Assembly (NCBI RefSeq): GCF_039534165.1
Contig: NZ_BAAAUX010000013.1
Span: forward strand, 62,001-126,000
Length of the DNA: 64,000 nt
Reading direction: 5' to 3'
From: Saccharopolyspora_D taberi
GTDB lineage: Bacteria; Actinomycetota; Actinomycetes; Mycobacteriales; Pseudonocardiaceae
Positions 55,049 to 64,000 of this stretch are shown piece after piece. The notes beneath the pieces were generated by a model. The model was not told the origin of the DNA. It ran no database searches and saw only the letters and a list, made by a program, of their open reading frames with translations. A program made the position numbers and the translations under genes. The first letter of the stretch is position 1, and each line of letters begins with the position of its first letter.

Positions 55049-55470
55049 GCGGCGTACTCCTGCGGGTTGCTGTAACCAGTGGCGACCCAGCGAGCGACCG
55101 CGTCGGGGTCCATGCGGCGGCCTGCCATTGGGCCGGGCTGGGCGCGGCGACGTTCAAGCTCGGCGTACGTGGGCGACGCGGCGATGCGCGCCCAGTTTTC
55201 GGCCGCTGAGATCGCCTTGGACGACTCGGAGGCGAGGCACCTCCGGTGCCACTCACGGAACGTCGCGCCGAGCTCGGCATCACGACGAAGCTGGTCGAAC
55301 TGTGCGCGGGTGAGAACAACCCGAGCGGTCGGGGCTGCTTCCCTGCGGGCGTCTGGGATAGTGGGTGCGGGACTGGTCACGCGAGGGCCTCTCTCGTCAG
55401 CGGCGGTGTTCTCTGTGGTGGGGAGGGCCGCCGCTTTCCTTGCCTGGATAGGGTTTTCGCGACTGTTCAT
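55045..55470 (-). CDS. Element-borne helical protein of unknown function
   Basis: A 141-residue protein. The first third is disordered (RKAAALPTTENTAADERGP); the rest is helical and basic/acidic (RVVLTRAQFDQLRRDAELGATFREWHRRCLAS, AENWARIAASPTYAELERRRAQ, DAVARWVATGYSNPQEYAA). ATG 55470 gives this product; the frame continues upstream but overlaps the excisionase gene. Its stop overlaps the RepA-like start. Position between excisionase and the ATPase suggests a replication accessory role; no family recognised. Confidence 0.65.
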   Translation of the reverse strand: MNSRENPIQARKAAALPTTENTAADERGPRVTSPAPTIPDARREAAPTARVVLTRAQFDQLRRDAELGATFREWHRRCLASESSKAISAAENWARIAASPTYAELERRRAQPGPMAGRRMDPDAVARWVATGYSNPQEYAA

Positions 55471-55483
55471 GCTGAACTCAGGT

Positions 55484-55744
55484 TCACGCCGCGTCGCCGC
55501 TCTGCACGGCTGGGCTGATGCCGAGCACGGCGAGCACCTCGGCTGTCGGGACGCGGTAGGCGTTGCCAAGGCGCAGCACCCGAACGGGAAACTCCCCGGA
55601 CCGCGCGAGCTCGTACGCCTTCGTCCGGCCGATGCCGAACGTGCGAGCTGCGCTGACGAGGTCCAGGGACGGCGGTAGTTGGCGCACAGTCTCGGCACTC
55701 ATGCCGACCGTGATCACGAGCTCCGAGTCCGAAGTTCCGGCCAT
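55484..55744 (-). CDS. Excisionase / MerR-like HTH protein
   Basis: An 86-residue protein with the HTH_17/excisionase fold: LVSAARTFGIGRTKAYELARSGEFPVRVLRLGNAYRVPTAEVLAVLG. Such proteins bend attachment DNA and favour excision. The Shine-Dalgarno AAGGAA precedes ATG 55744. It is the first gene of the minus-strand operon and is divergent from the XRE regulator, with a repeated operator-like motif between them. Confidence 0.85.
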   Translation of the reverse strand: MAGTSDSELVITVGMSAETVRQLPPSLDLVSAARTFGIGRTKAYELARSGEFPVRVLRLGNAYRVPTAEVLAVLGISPAVQSGDAA

Positions 55745-55778
55745 GAGGGTTCCTTTTGCCTTCCTGCCTGCTAGATAT

Positions 55779-55862
55779 GTTGCAATTTGCACTCTAGCAA
55801 TGGCACAATGATGCCGTTCGAGGTTGAACGGTACCGATCTCGAACAAGCGTTGCAACTTGCA
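55779..55862. promoter_or_regulatory. Paired operator-like repeats between xis and the XRE gene
   Basis: GTTGCAATTTGCA at 55779-55791 and GTTGCAACTTGCA at 55850-55862 are the same 13-mer but for one base, on the same strand. They lie in the divergent promoter region and are good candidates for XRE-repressor sites. Confidence 0.6.
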
Positions 55863-55906
55863 GATCGAACAATGCCGGAGAGTGCGTTTTGCACGACATC
55901 AGCGAG

Positions 55907-56599
55907 ATGATCGGCGAGCAGGTCCAGCGTCACCGCAGACGCCACCAGTGGACTCGGAAGCAGCTCGCCGAGGAATGCCAACGACTTGGGGACCCAGATC
56001 TAACCTTCGCCGCCATCACGAGTATCGAGACGGGGCGGCGCGACGAAACCGGTCGTCGACGCCGAGACGTGACGGTCGACGAGCTCGCGGTACTGGCTCG
56101 CGCACTCGACGTTCCCCCTGCGCTGTTGCTCTTCCCGATCGACTCGGAGGAAGAGGTCACCTGGTCCCCCGACGCAAGGACGAATCCCTGGTCGGCAATC
56201 CAGTGGCTCAGTGGCGCAAAGCCCGCGCCTGACCAGCGTTCTGAGCACCGGCCGGACAGGATGCGCCCCCCACTTGAGGCGTACCACGATCACGAGGACT
56301 GGCAAGGCCACTGGTGGCAGTCCTACATGCGATCCCAGTCGTGGGAGGAAAGAGCCGAGAAGGTCAAGTCGGCGGACACGCGGGAAAAGCTACTCGCTGC
56401 GGCCGATCTTGAGGACGAATGGCGAATCGACGCCATCGAGGGATGGATCCTCGATGCCCGGGTGGAACTCCTACAAGCTGGGGTAACACCGCCGGAACTG
56501 AGCACCGACGGCGAGGCAACCCTGATCAAGCGCGCCAATGAACGCGAAGCGGAGCTGCGCTCGGCTCGTCGGCGCAATTCGAGGGAGGCCACCGAGTGA
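55907..56599 (+). CDS. XRE-family regulator of the integrative element
   Basis: A 230-residue protein with an N-terminal HTH (MIGEQVQRHRRRHQWTRKQLAEECQRLG, then FAAITSIETGRRDETGRRRRDVTVDELAVLARALDVPPALLL) and a long charged helical C-terminus. It is co-oriented with the integrase and overlaps its start by four bases, so the two form an operon. It probably represses the divergent excisionase operon. ATG 55907 is the most likely start; in-frame ATGs at 55808 and 55811 would add a non-conserved extension across one operator. Confidence 0.85.
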   Translation: MIGEQVQRHRRRHQWTRKQLAEECQRLGDPDLTFAAITSIETGRRDETGRRRRDVTVDELAVLARALDVPPALLLFPIDSEEEVTWSPDARTNPWSAIQWLSGAKPAPDQRSEHRPDRMRPPLEAYHDHEDWQGHWWQSYMRSQSWEERAEKVKSADTREKLLAAADLEDEWRIDAIEGWILDARVELLQAGVTPPELSTDGEATLIKRANEREAELRSARRRNSREATE

Positions 56600-58263
56600 A
56601 AGCGGGAAGCGTAACCCGACGCTGCTACTGCCGTGATGACAGCGGGCGAGCCCTCGGCAAGTCGTGCCCGAAGCTCAAGCGCAAGAACCACGGCGTCTAC
56701 TCGATCCGACAAGAATTACCGTCCACACAGGACGGAGACCGTCGGACCTTCCGCCGCTCCGGGTACGACTCGGCTGAAACGGCGCGGAGCGACCTGGACA
56801 AAGTTCGGGCGCTGCTGGCGATTCCGGAGCAAGACGACGCCGAGAACCGGGAACGCATTGCCGAGCTGCTGGTCACGATCTCGGAGAACAAGGCTCCAAT
56901 CCCGGACTACGACGAGACCAAGCGGAGGCTCGGCACTGGTCAGAGCCTCACCACTCGAATGACCGTCGCCGAGTGGCTGGACGAGTGGCTCACGGGCAAG
57001 CGCACACGGAAGTCCTCCATTGCGCGGTACGAGACCGACATCCGCGTTCACCTCAAGCCGCGTATCGGCTCGATCCCGCTCAACCGTCTTCGGGTCGCGC
57101 ACCTCAACGAGATGTTCGAGGGGATCAATGAGACCAACGAGGAGATCGAGGCCGCGAATGCGGTACGCCGCCAGGTCGAGGCCAAGCGCAAGGCAGCCAT
57201 GAGGCGAGCCGAGCAACGGGCCGCACGCGCCGAACTGCGCGCGCTGCCGCCGTTCCGGCGAACGACCGGACCAGCGACGCAGCAGCGTATCCGTGCAACG
57301 CTGCGGGCCGCGCTCAACGACGCGATCGCGCAGCAGCTCATCACGTTCAACCCCGCTTCTCATGTGGAGTTGGAGCCGGGCAAACGTCCGAAGGCGCTCG
57401 TCTGGACACCTCGGCGGGTAGAGCAGTGGCAGCAGACCGGCGAGAAGCCGTCTCCGGTAATGGTCTGGACTCCGGAGCAGGCGGGATGGTTCCTCGATCA
57501 CGTCGCCGCCGACCGGCTCTACGCGATGTATCACCTGATCGCCTTTCGAGGACTCCGGCGCGGAGAAGCGTGCGGCGTCCGCTGGACGGACGTCGACCTC
57601 GACGCAGGGACGTTGACCGTGGCAACTCAGCTCGTGCAAGACGGATGGTCCGTCGTCGAGAGTGATCCCAAGACGGCGAGTGGGGCCCGCGTGATCGCAC
57701 TCGACACGGAGACGATCAACGTCCTGCGGACGCATCGGGCAAGGCAGCTCGCCGAGCGGATGGAGTGGGGGCCCGCGTGGGTCGACTCCGGCCGCGTGTT
57801 CACGCGCGAGGACGGAACGTGGGTGCATCCCGGCTGGCTGTCCGAGGCATTCGAGCGTGCTGTCCGGGCCGCTGGTCTACCGCCGGTTCGACTGCACGAT
57901 CTACGGCACGGCGCGGCGACCCTCGCGCTGGCCGGCGGCGCTGATCTCAAGGTGGTTCAGGAGATGCTCGGCCACTCCTCGATCACGATCACCTCTGACA
58001 CCTACACGAGCGTGCTCCCGCAGGTCGCGCGTGAGGCTGCCGAGGCAGCCGTCCGGCTGGTTCCAAGGGCGCGCACCGGTACCGATGGGCACGCATCGGG
58101 CACGCAAAGGCCGTTCGCGGGGGAGGCTGCGCTACCCCGCATCGACCGTCCCAAAAGAAAAACCGCAGGTCACGTGGGTGATCCTGCGGTTTCCCGACGG
58201 AGCCGCCTGAGGGAATCGAACCCTCGACCTACGCATTACGAGTGCGTCGCTCTAGCCGACTGA
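56596..58263 (+). CDS. Tyrosine-type integrase reading through the tRNA-Thr gene
   Basis: A 555-residue site-specific recombinase. The N-terminal Cys-rich part (RRCYCRDDSGRALGKSCPKL), arm domain and core-binding domain (VAEWLDEWLTGKRTRKSSIARYETDIRVHLKPRIG) are intact. The catalytic set is R321 (RGLRRGEACG), K359, H434-x-x-R437 (HDLRH), H460 (LGHSS) and Y470 (SDTYTSV). GTG 56596 overlaps the XRE stop. The frame stays open past the usual end and runs antisense through the attachment site and tRNA gene; its last residues (LRESNPRPTHYECVALAD) are the antisense translation of the tRNA. Confidence 0.93.
   Translation: MKAGSVTRRCYCRDDSGRALGKSCPKLKRKNHGVYSIRQELPSTQDGDRRTFRRSGYDSAETARSDLDKVRALLAIPEQDDAENRERIAELLVTISENKAPIPDYDETKRRLGTGQSLTTRMTVAEWLDEWLTGKRTRKSSIARYETDIRVHLKPRIGSIPLNRLRVAHLNEMFEGINETNEEIEAANAVRRQVEAKRKAAMRRAEQRAARAELRALPPFRRTTGPATQQRIRATLRAALNDAIAQQLITFNPASHVELEPGKRPKALVWTPRRVEQWQQTGEKPSPVMVWTPEQAGWFLDHVAADRLYAMYHLIAFRGLRRGEACGVRWTDVDLDAGTLTVATQLVQDGWSVVESDPKTASGARVIALDTETINVLRTHRARQLAERMEWGPAWVDSGRVFTREDGTWVHPGWLSEAFERAVRAAGLPPVRLHDLRHGAATLALAGGADLKVVQEMLGHSSITITSDTYTSVLPQVAREAAEAAVRLVPRARTGTDGHASGTQRPFAGEAALPRIDRPKRKTAGHVGDPAVSRRSRLRESNPRPTHYECVALAD
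58087..58109. repeat. Right arm-type direct repeats
   Basis: GGGCACGCATC followed by GGGCACGCAAAG. The unit is shared with 49414-49446 at the other end of the element. It lies within the last part of the integrase gene. Confidence 0.55.
58150..58244. repeat. Right copy of the 95-base attachment-site repeat
   Basis: Matches 46902-46996 at 87 of 95 positions. The tRNA part (from 58200) has two differences from the left copies, A-to-G and T-to-C, at paired positions of the T stem. The tRNA structure is therefore kept. Confidence 0.9.
58153..58190 (-). terminator. Terminator of tRNA-Thr
   Basis: ACCGCAGG and CCTGCGGT arms with inner TCAC/GTGA, followed on the minus strand by TTTTTCTTTT. It is duplicated at 46905-46942. 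Confidence 0.8.
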
Positions 58264-58274
58264 GCTAAGGCGGC
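58201..58274 (-). tRNA. tRNA-Thr (CGT anticodon)
   Basis: A 74-base cloverleaf without encoded CCA. The acceptor stem is GCCGCCT/AGGCGGC, the anticodon arm ACGCA-CTCGTAA-TGCGT (anticodon CGT, reads ACG), and the T arm GAGGG-TTCGATT-CCCTC. Its 3' half is inside the attachment-site repeat and was delivered by the element. Confidence 0.95.
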
Positions 58275-58286
58275 GTTGCGGCTACG

Positions 58287-58292
58287 AGTGTA
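58287..58292 (-). promoter_or_regulatory. Candidate -10 of tRNA-Thr
   Basis: TACACT on the minus strand lies 12 bases upstream of the mature tRNA 5' end. No convincing -35 was seen. Confidence 0.35.
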
Positions 58293-58408
58293 GCGGCCAC
58301 GGCATGGCCGTCCGCGCGCACCCTCCGGAAGAAACGACGCGTTACTCCGGCATGTGAGCGTCGTTACAGGAGCAGTGATGGCGATCACTGCGACCGGAGG
58401 GATGCTGG

Positions 58409-59740
58409 ATGCGACCACGCCGCCCGTTGCGCCGCCTGGCGGTCTGCGCGACCGTCTCCGCCGCTGTCGCCGGACTGGGACTGCCCGCCGCGCTGGCGCA
58501 GGAATCGACCCTGCCGACCACGCCGCGGCCGTCGCCGGAGAACCCGGGGCAGCCCCCGGAATCGGTGCCGGCGAACCACCCGGGGCCGATCGTCGCCGAC
58601 GCCGGTACCGGCATCGGGCTGATCCGCATCCTCCCGAAGACCGTTCCCACCGACTCGGTGGTCGAGGACCCCGAGTTCGAGGAGAAGCTACCCAAGCAGG
58701 CCATCGCCGAGATGGGCATGGGGCTGGCGACCGCGCAGGCCAACTCCGACGCCTACCTGGGGCATGAGCGGGCCATCGCCGACTCCGATCCGGTCGGGTT
58801 CAGCTTCCAGGGCACCACACCTCGGACGCCGCTCGGGCTGAGCCAGACCGCCTCGCCCGACCACGACGCGCCGACCGCGGGCGGCCTGCACCCTCCCGCG
58901 TCACCGCTGGACGGCGTGGTCAAGCTCGGCGCGATGAACGGCAGCGCGCACGCGCGGTGGGACGACGTGCTCGGGCCCTGCGTGCAGCCGATCTCCGATG
59001 CGAAGACGTCGTTGGGCGGGCTGTCCGTGCTGAACGCGCTGCCCGGGGTGGACGGCGCGCTGCTCGACGCGTCCAACTCGCTCGAAGCGCACTCGAACGT
59101 CGAGCTGGTCGACGTCGCCGGGCAGCAGGGCAAGGCCGTGCGCGCGACCTCGTCGATGCGGCTCGGCGACGTCAGGCTGTTCTCCGGCACGCCGCAGGAA
59201 CTCCGCGTCGAGGTCGTCAGCCAGCCCAAGCTGACCGCGACCTCCACCGGCGACCCGGCCACGTCCACTGTGGACTACCAGGCGCCGGTGCTGCGGGTCA
59301 GCCGCGGCGACGAGGTGCTCGGCGTGCTCGACGCCGCGAAGCCGCAGCTGGACGTGCCGTTCAGCCAGGACCAGCTCGACCTCGGCGTGCTGCGGATGAG
59401 CGTCGGGAAGCTGCGCCAGGACGTGGCGGGCGCGGAAGTCCGCGCCGCGGCCCGGATGTTCGACCTGCACGTGCTGCCCGCCGACAAGATCGGCATCCAG
59501 ACCTCGCTGGCGCAGATCTCCTTCGGCGAGCAGATCGCGCGCGCCGGCGCGCCCGCCGGAGGCGTGGTCTGCCGCGCGGCGGCTCCGCCCGCTCCGGCGG
59601 CCGTGGCCGAGGGGCCGAAGGCCCCACCGCTGGCCGTCACCGACGGCGCGTACAGCGCGATCCCGCTGTTCTGGACCGGCACCGGGCTGCTGCTGCTCGG
59701 CTCGATCCTCGTCGCAGCCGTTCCGCGTCGGCGGTCCTGA
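58409..59740 (+). CDS. Secreted, C-terminally anchored protein of unknown function
   Basis: A 443-residue protein with a signal peptide (RRPLRRLAVCATVSAAVAGLG to ALAQ) and a C-terminal membrane helix (IPLFWTGTGLLLLGSILVAAV) followed by PRRRS, so it is anchored with most of it outside. The middle is beta-rich with a repeated Leu/Val pattern, and two cysteines (GPCVQ, VVCRA) could pair. No LPxTG motif. ATG 58409 has GGAGGG upstream. It resembles conserved hypothetical proteins of Pseudonocardiaceae but no domain was recognised. Confidence 0.75.
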   Translation: MRPRRPLRRLAVCATVSAAVAGLGLPAALAQESTLPTTPRPSPENPGQPPESVPANHPGPIVADAGTGIGLIRILPKTVPTDSVVEDPEFEEKLPKQAIAEMGMGLATAQANSDAYLGHERAIADSDPVGFSFQGTTPRTPLGLSQTASPDHDAPTAGGLHPPASPLDGVVKLGAMNGSAHARWDDVLGPCVQPISDAKTSLGGLSVLNALPGVDGALLDASNSLEAHSNVELVDVAGQQGKAVRATSSMRLGDVRLFSGTPQELRVEVVSQPKLTATSTGDPATSTVDYQAPVLRVSRGDEVLGVLDAAKPQLDVPFSQDQLDLGVLRMSVGKLRQDVAGAEVRAAARMFDLHVLPADKIGIQTSLAQISFGEQIARAGAPAGGVVCRAAAPPAPAAVAEGPKAPPLAVTDGAYSAIPLFWTGTGLLLLGSILVAAVPRRRS

Positions 59741-59774
59741 GAGACGCCACCGCTTCCCCGGGGACGCCGCCTGC

Positions 59775-60995
59775 TCAGCCGCGGTGCAGCGCGGCGACCA
59801 TCGCCTCCACGGCGATGATCGGCTTGACGTTCTGGGTCAGCGCGAGCCGGCACTCCAGCACGGCCTCCAGCCGCCGGAGCGTCGACTCCGACGTCCACTC
59901 GGCCGCGGCCTTCGACACCGAGCGTGCGAAGTCCGGGTGGTTGAGCGGAGCTGACGCGCCGGAGCGGGTCACCAGCACGTCCCGGTAGAAGCCGGCCAGG
60001 TCCACCAGGGCGAGGTCCAACGCGTCGCGCTGGGACCTGGTCGCGCGCGACTTCTGCCGCTTCTCCAGCTCGCGCAGCGCCGCGTTGGCTCCGCGCGTCG
60101 CCGACGCCGTGCCCTTGCCGGTGCCGCCCGCGCCCATCGCCGTGCGCAGCTCGTCCTTCTCGGCCTCGTTGCGGTCCTCGTTGGCCGCGACCGCCTCGGT
60201 CTCCGACGACTTCACCAGCCCGCTCGCCGCGGTGAACACGTCCGAGAACCGGCGCAGCCCCAGCGGGATGCTCAGCACCGCCTCCCGCCGCTCCCGCGCC
60301 TCGGCGTCGGAAGCCAGCCGCCGGGCTCGCCCGATGTGCCCGCCGCTGACCGACGCCGCCCACTGCGCCAGCTCCGCGTCCACGCCGTCCCGCTCGTGCA
60401 GGACCTCCGCGATCGATCCCGCCATCGGAGTCTTGAGCTGCACGACCCGGCAGCGGGACCGGATCGTCACCGACACGTCCTCCGGGTGGTCCGACGGCGC
60501 GCACAGCAGGAACACCGTCCGGTCCGGCGGCTCCTCCACGGCCTTGAGCAGGGCGTTCGCCGCACCCTCGGTGAGCCGGTCGGAGTCCTCGATCAGCACC
60601 ACCCGCCACTGCCCGGTGGTCGGGCGGCGGGCCGCGGCCTGCACCAGCGAACGCATCTCGGCGACCGAGATCGACAGCCCTTCCGGCACGACCACGCGCA
60701 CGTCGGCGTGGGTGCCCGCGAGCACCGTGCGGCACGCCGAGCACTGCCCGCAGCCCACGCCGGAGGTGCATTCCAGTGCGGCGGCGAACGCCCGCGCGGC
60801 GACCGAGCGCCCCGAGCCGGGCGGGCCGGTGAACAGCCAGGCGTGAGTCATCGCGCCCGCGGGCGCGGGTTCGTCGCGGGCCAGGAGATCCGCCGCGCGC
60901 ACAGCTGCCTGCAGCGTCCGCACCGCGTCCGGCTGGCCGACCACGTCAGCCCACACTCCGGCGCTCAGCTCCGGGGTCACGTCCACACCTGGCAC
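59775..60995 (-). CDS. holB: DNA polymerase III subunit delta'
   Basis: A 406-residue clamp-loader subunit. Walker A GPPGSGRSVAARAFA, the zinc-module cysteines CTSGVGCGQCSACRTV, NALLKAVEEPPDRTVFLLCAPS and the sensor region SRCRVVQL are present. The C-terminal collar domain follows (residues 220-400). With gamma/tau and delta it loads the beta clamp. GTG 60995 is the start. It is usually followed or preceded by tmk in actinobacteria, which is absent here; topA lies next upstream. Confidence 0.93.
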   Translation of the reverse strand: MPGVDVTPELSAGVWADVVGQPDAVRTLQAAVRAADLLARDEPAPAGAMTHAWLFTGPPGSGRSVAARAFAAALECTSGVGCGQCSACRTVLAGTHADVRVVVPEGLSISVAEMRSLVQAAARRPTTGQWRVVLIEDSDRLTEGAANALLKAVEEPPDRTVFLLCAPSDHPEDVSVTIRSRCRVVQLKTPMAGSIAEVLHERDGVDAELAQWAASVSGGHIGRARRLASDAEARERREAVLSIPLGLRRFSDVFTAASGLVKSSETEAVAANEDRNEAEKDELRTAMGAGGTGKGTASATRGANAALRELEKRQKSRATRSQRDALDLALVDLAGFYRDVLVTRSGASAPLNHPDFARSVSKAAAEWTSESTLRRLEAVLECRLALTQNVKPIIAVEAMVAALHRG

Positions 60996-61019
60996 TGTAC
61001 GGGGCCGCCCCGACCGCCC

Positions 61020-61403
61020 TCACGGACCGAGGACGCCGAACTCCTCCAGGAGGGCGCGGACGATTCCGATCGCCAGCGAGCCGAAGATGACCAGCATGAT
61101 CAGGACTCCGACGATCCTGCCGCCGATGTTCCTGCGCTGGGCGGGCAGGTTCTGCGCCGGAGCCACCGACGCCTGCTCGGCGTTGCCGTAGGCAGCCGGG
61201 ACCGACCACTCCGGTTCGGTCGAACGCGACCTGCGCTTCGACCGCACCGCCCGCCGCGCTTCCTCGCTCAGCTCGGCCGGCGGCACCGGCTCCGCGGGCC
61301 GCAGCGGCGGATATGCGGTGGTCAGGCCGCTGAGCACGTCCGGGTACACCGTCGACGCGGGCAGCGGCTGGGTGCCGTCCCGGCCGGAAAGGGCGTCGCG
61401 CAT
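61020..61403 (-). CDS. Small membrane protein between topA and holB
   Basis: A 127-residue protein: a polar N-terminal region (LSEEARRAVRSKRRSRSTEPEW) and a C-terminal membrane helix (GGRIVGVLIMLVIFGSLAIGIVRALL). ATG 61403 follows GGGGAGG. No family recognised. It lies between topA and holB on the same strand, 24 bases before holB's start, so it may share their transcript. Confidence 0.7.
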   Translation of the reverse strand: MRDALSGRDGTQPLPASTVYPDVLSGLTTAYPPLRPAEPVPPAELSEEARRAVRSKRRSRSTEPEWSVPAAYGNAEQASVAPAQNLPAQRRNIGGRIVGVLIMLVIFGSLAIGIVRALLEEFGVLGP

Positions 61404-61421
61404 CGCAGCCTCCCCAGTGTC

Positions 61422-61460
61422 CGCGGGGTGTCAGCTGAAGTGTCCGCCGGACACCCCGCG
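61422..61460 (-). terminator. Terminator hairpin of topA
   Basis: CGCGGGGTGTC and GACACCCCGCG, an 11-bp perfect stem with a 17-base loop, ten bases past the topA stop. Confidence 0.7.
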
Positions 61461-61470
61461 AACGCCAGGG

Positions 61471-64000
<2,530 letters not shown>

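Larger units (their letters stand above)
49253..58244. mobile_element. Intact integrative element (right) in tRNA-Thr carrying a graspetide cluster
   Basis: About 9.0 kb between two attachment-site copies. Integrase, XRE regulator, excisionase, a small helix-rich protein and a RepA-like ATPase are the element core. A separate minus-strand operon carries an XRE/TPR regulator, a zinc-finger protein, a 60-residue protein and tgmA-tgmB-tgmC. No FtsK/Tra gene and no classic Rep initiator was seen, so transfer may need a helper. pSE101 of S. erythraea also uses a tRNA-Thr gene (from memory). Confidence 0.85.

Noticed and set aside
58201..58263. The RESNPRPTHYECVALAD peptide as a conserved protein tail
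   Set aside because: It is the antisense translation of the tRNA gene, so its similarity to database proteins reflects tRNA, not protein function; kept only as the literal end of the integrase frame.

Overview
The window looks like chromosome from a high-GC actinomycete of the Pseudonocardiaceae, most like Saccharopolyspora. GC content is about 70 percent and GTG and TTG starts are common. It carries Lsr2, ClpC, a type III pantothenate kinase, and the order tilS-hpt-ftsH-folE-folP-folB-folK-DUF3180 followed by panC-panD-coaX-lysS-lsr2-clpC. The genus is an inference, not something the sequence proves.

Layout. 1-3 kb: a cut-off SARP-type regulator, a DedA membrane protein, and an MFS exporter behind a broken tetR. 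3-9 kb: clpC and a three-gene iron-siderophore importer (two FecCD permeases and an ATPase) behind an IdeR/DtxR-like box. 9-28 kb: a housekeeping block on the minus strand (lsr2, lysS, coaX, panD, panC, a DUF2520 reductase-like gene, a PrsW protease, a repeat-rich DUF6779-like protein, DUF3180, folK, folB, folP, folE, ftsH, hpt, tilS, a zinc metalloprotease). A MerR gene interrupts it, a 29-bp tandem repeat lies upstream of tilS, and folE carries an intein. 28-38 kb: a D,D-carboxypeptidase with a very long cytoplasmic tail, ppa, a cluster of DnaA-box-like 9-mers, an MFS/MarR pair and a PEP-synthase or rifampin-phosphotransferase-like enzyme. 38-47 kb: accessory genes, including a penicillin-binding protein with a degenerate transpeptidase site, a P450 remnant, a LysR/SDR pair, a polysaccharide-export ATPase and TetR.

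47-58 kb: two integrative elements in tandem at a tRNA-Thr(CGT) gene. The left one is a decayed remnant: a cold-shock-like gene, a secreted protein, a broken integrase and a 50-N assembly gap. The right one (about 9 kb) is intact, with integrase, XRE regulator, excisionase, a RepA-like ATPase, and a regulated cargo operon. The cargo ends in a graspetide RiPP cluster: precursor tgmA, ATP-grasp ligase tgmB and a PCMT-type methyltransferase tgmC. 58-64 kb: a secreted anchored protein, holB, a small membrane protein and the 3' part of topA.

How the genes work together. The minus-strand core makes folate and coenzyme A precursors, handles tRNA-Ile2 and tRNA-Lys, and runs proteolysis (FtsH, ClpC). 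Several folate and pantothenate junctions overlap by a few bases, which implies translational coupling. The strongest discoveries are the FolE intein, the graspetide operon inside the tRNA-Thr element, the regularly spaced DnaA-box cluster after ppa, and the TQQ-repeat tail of the carboxypeptidase.
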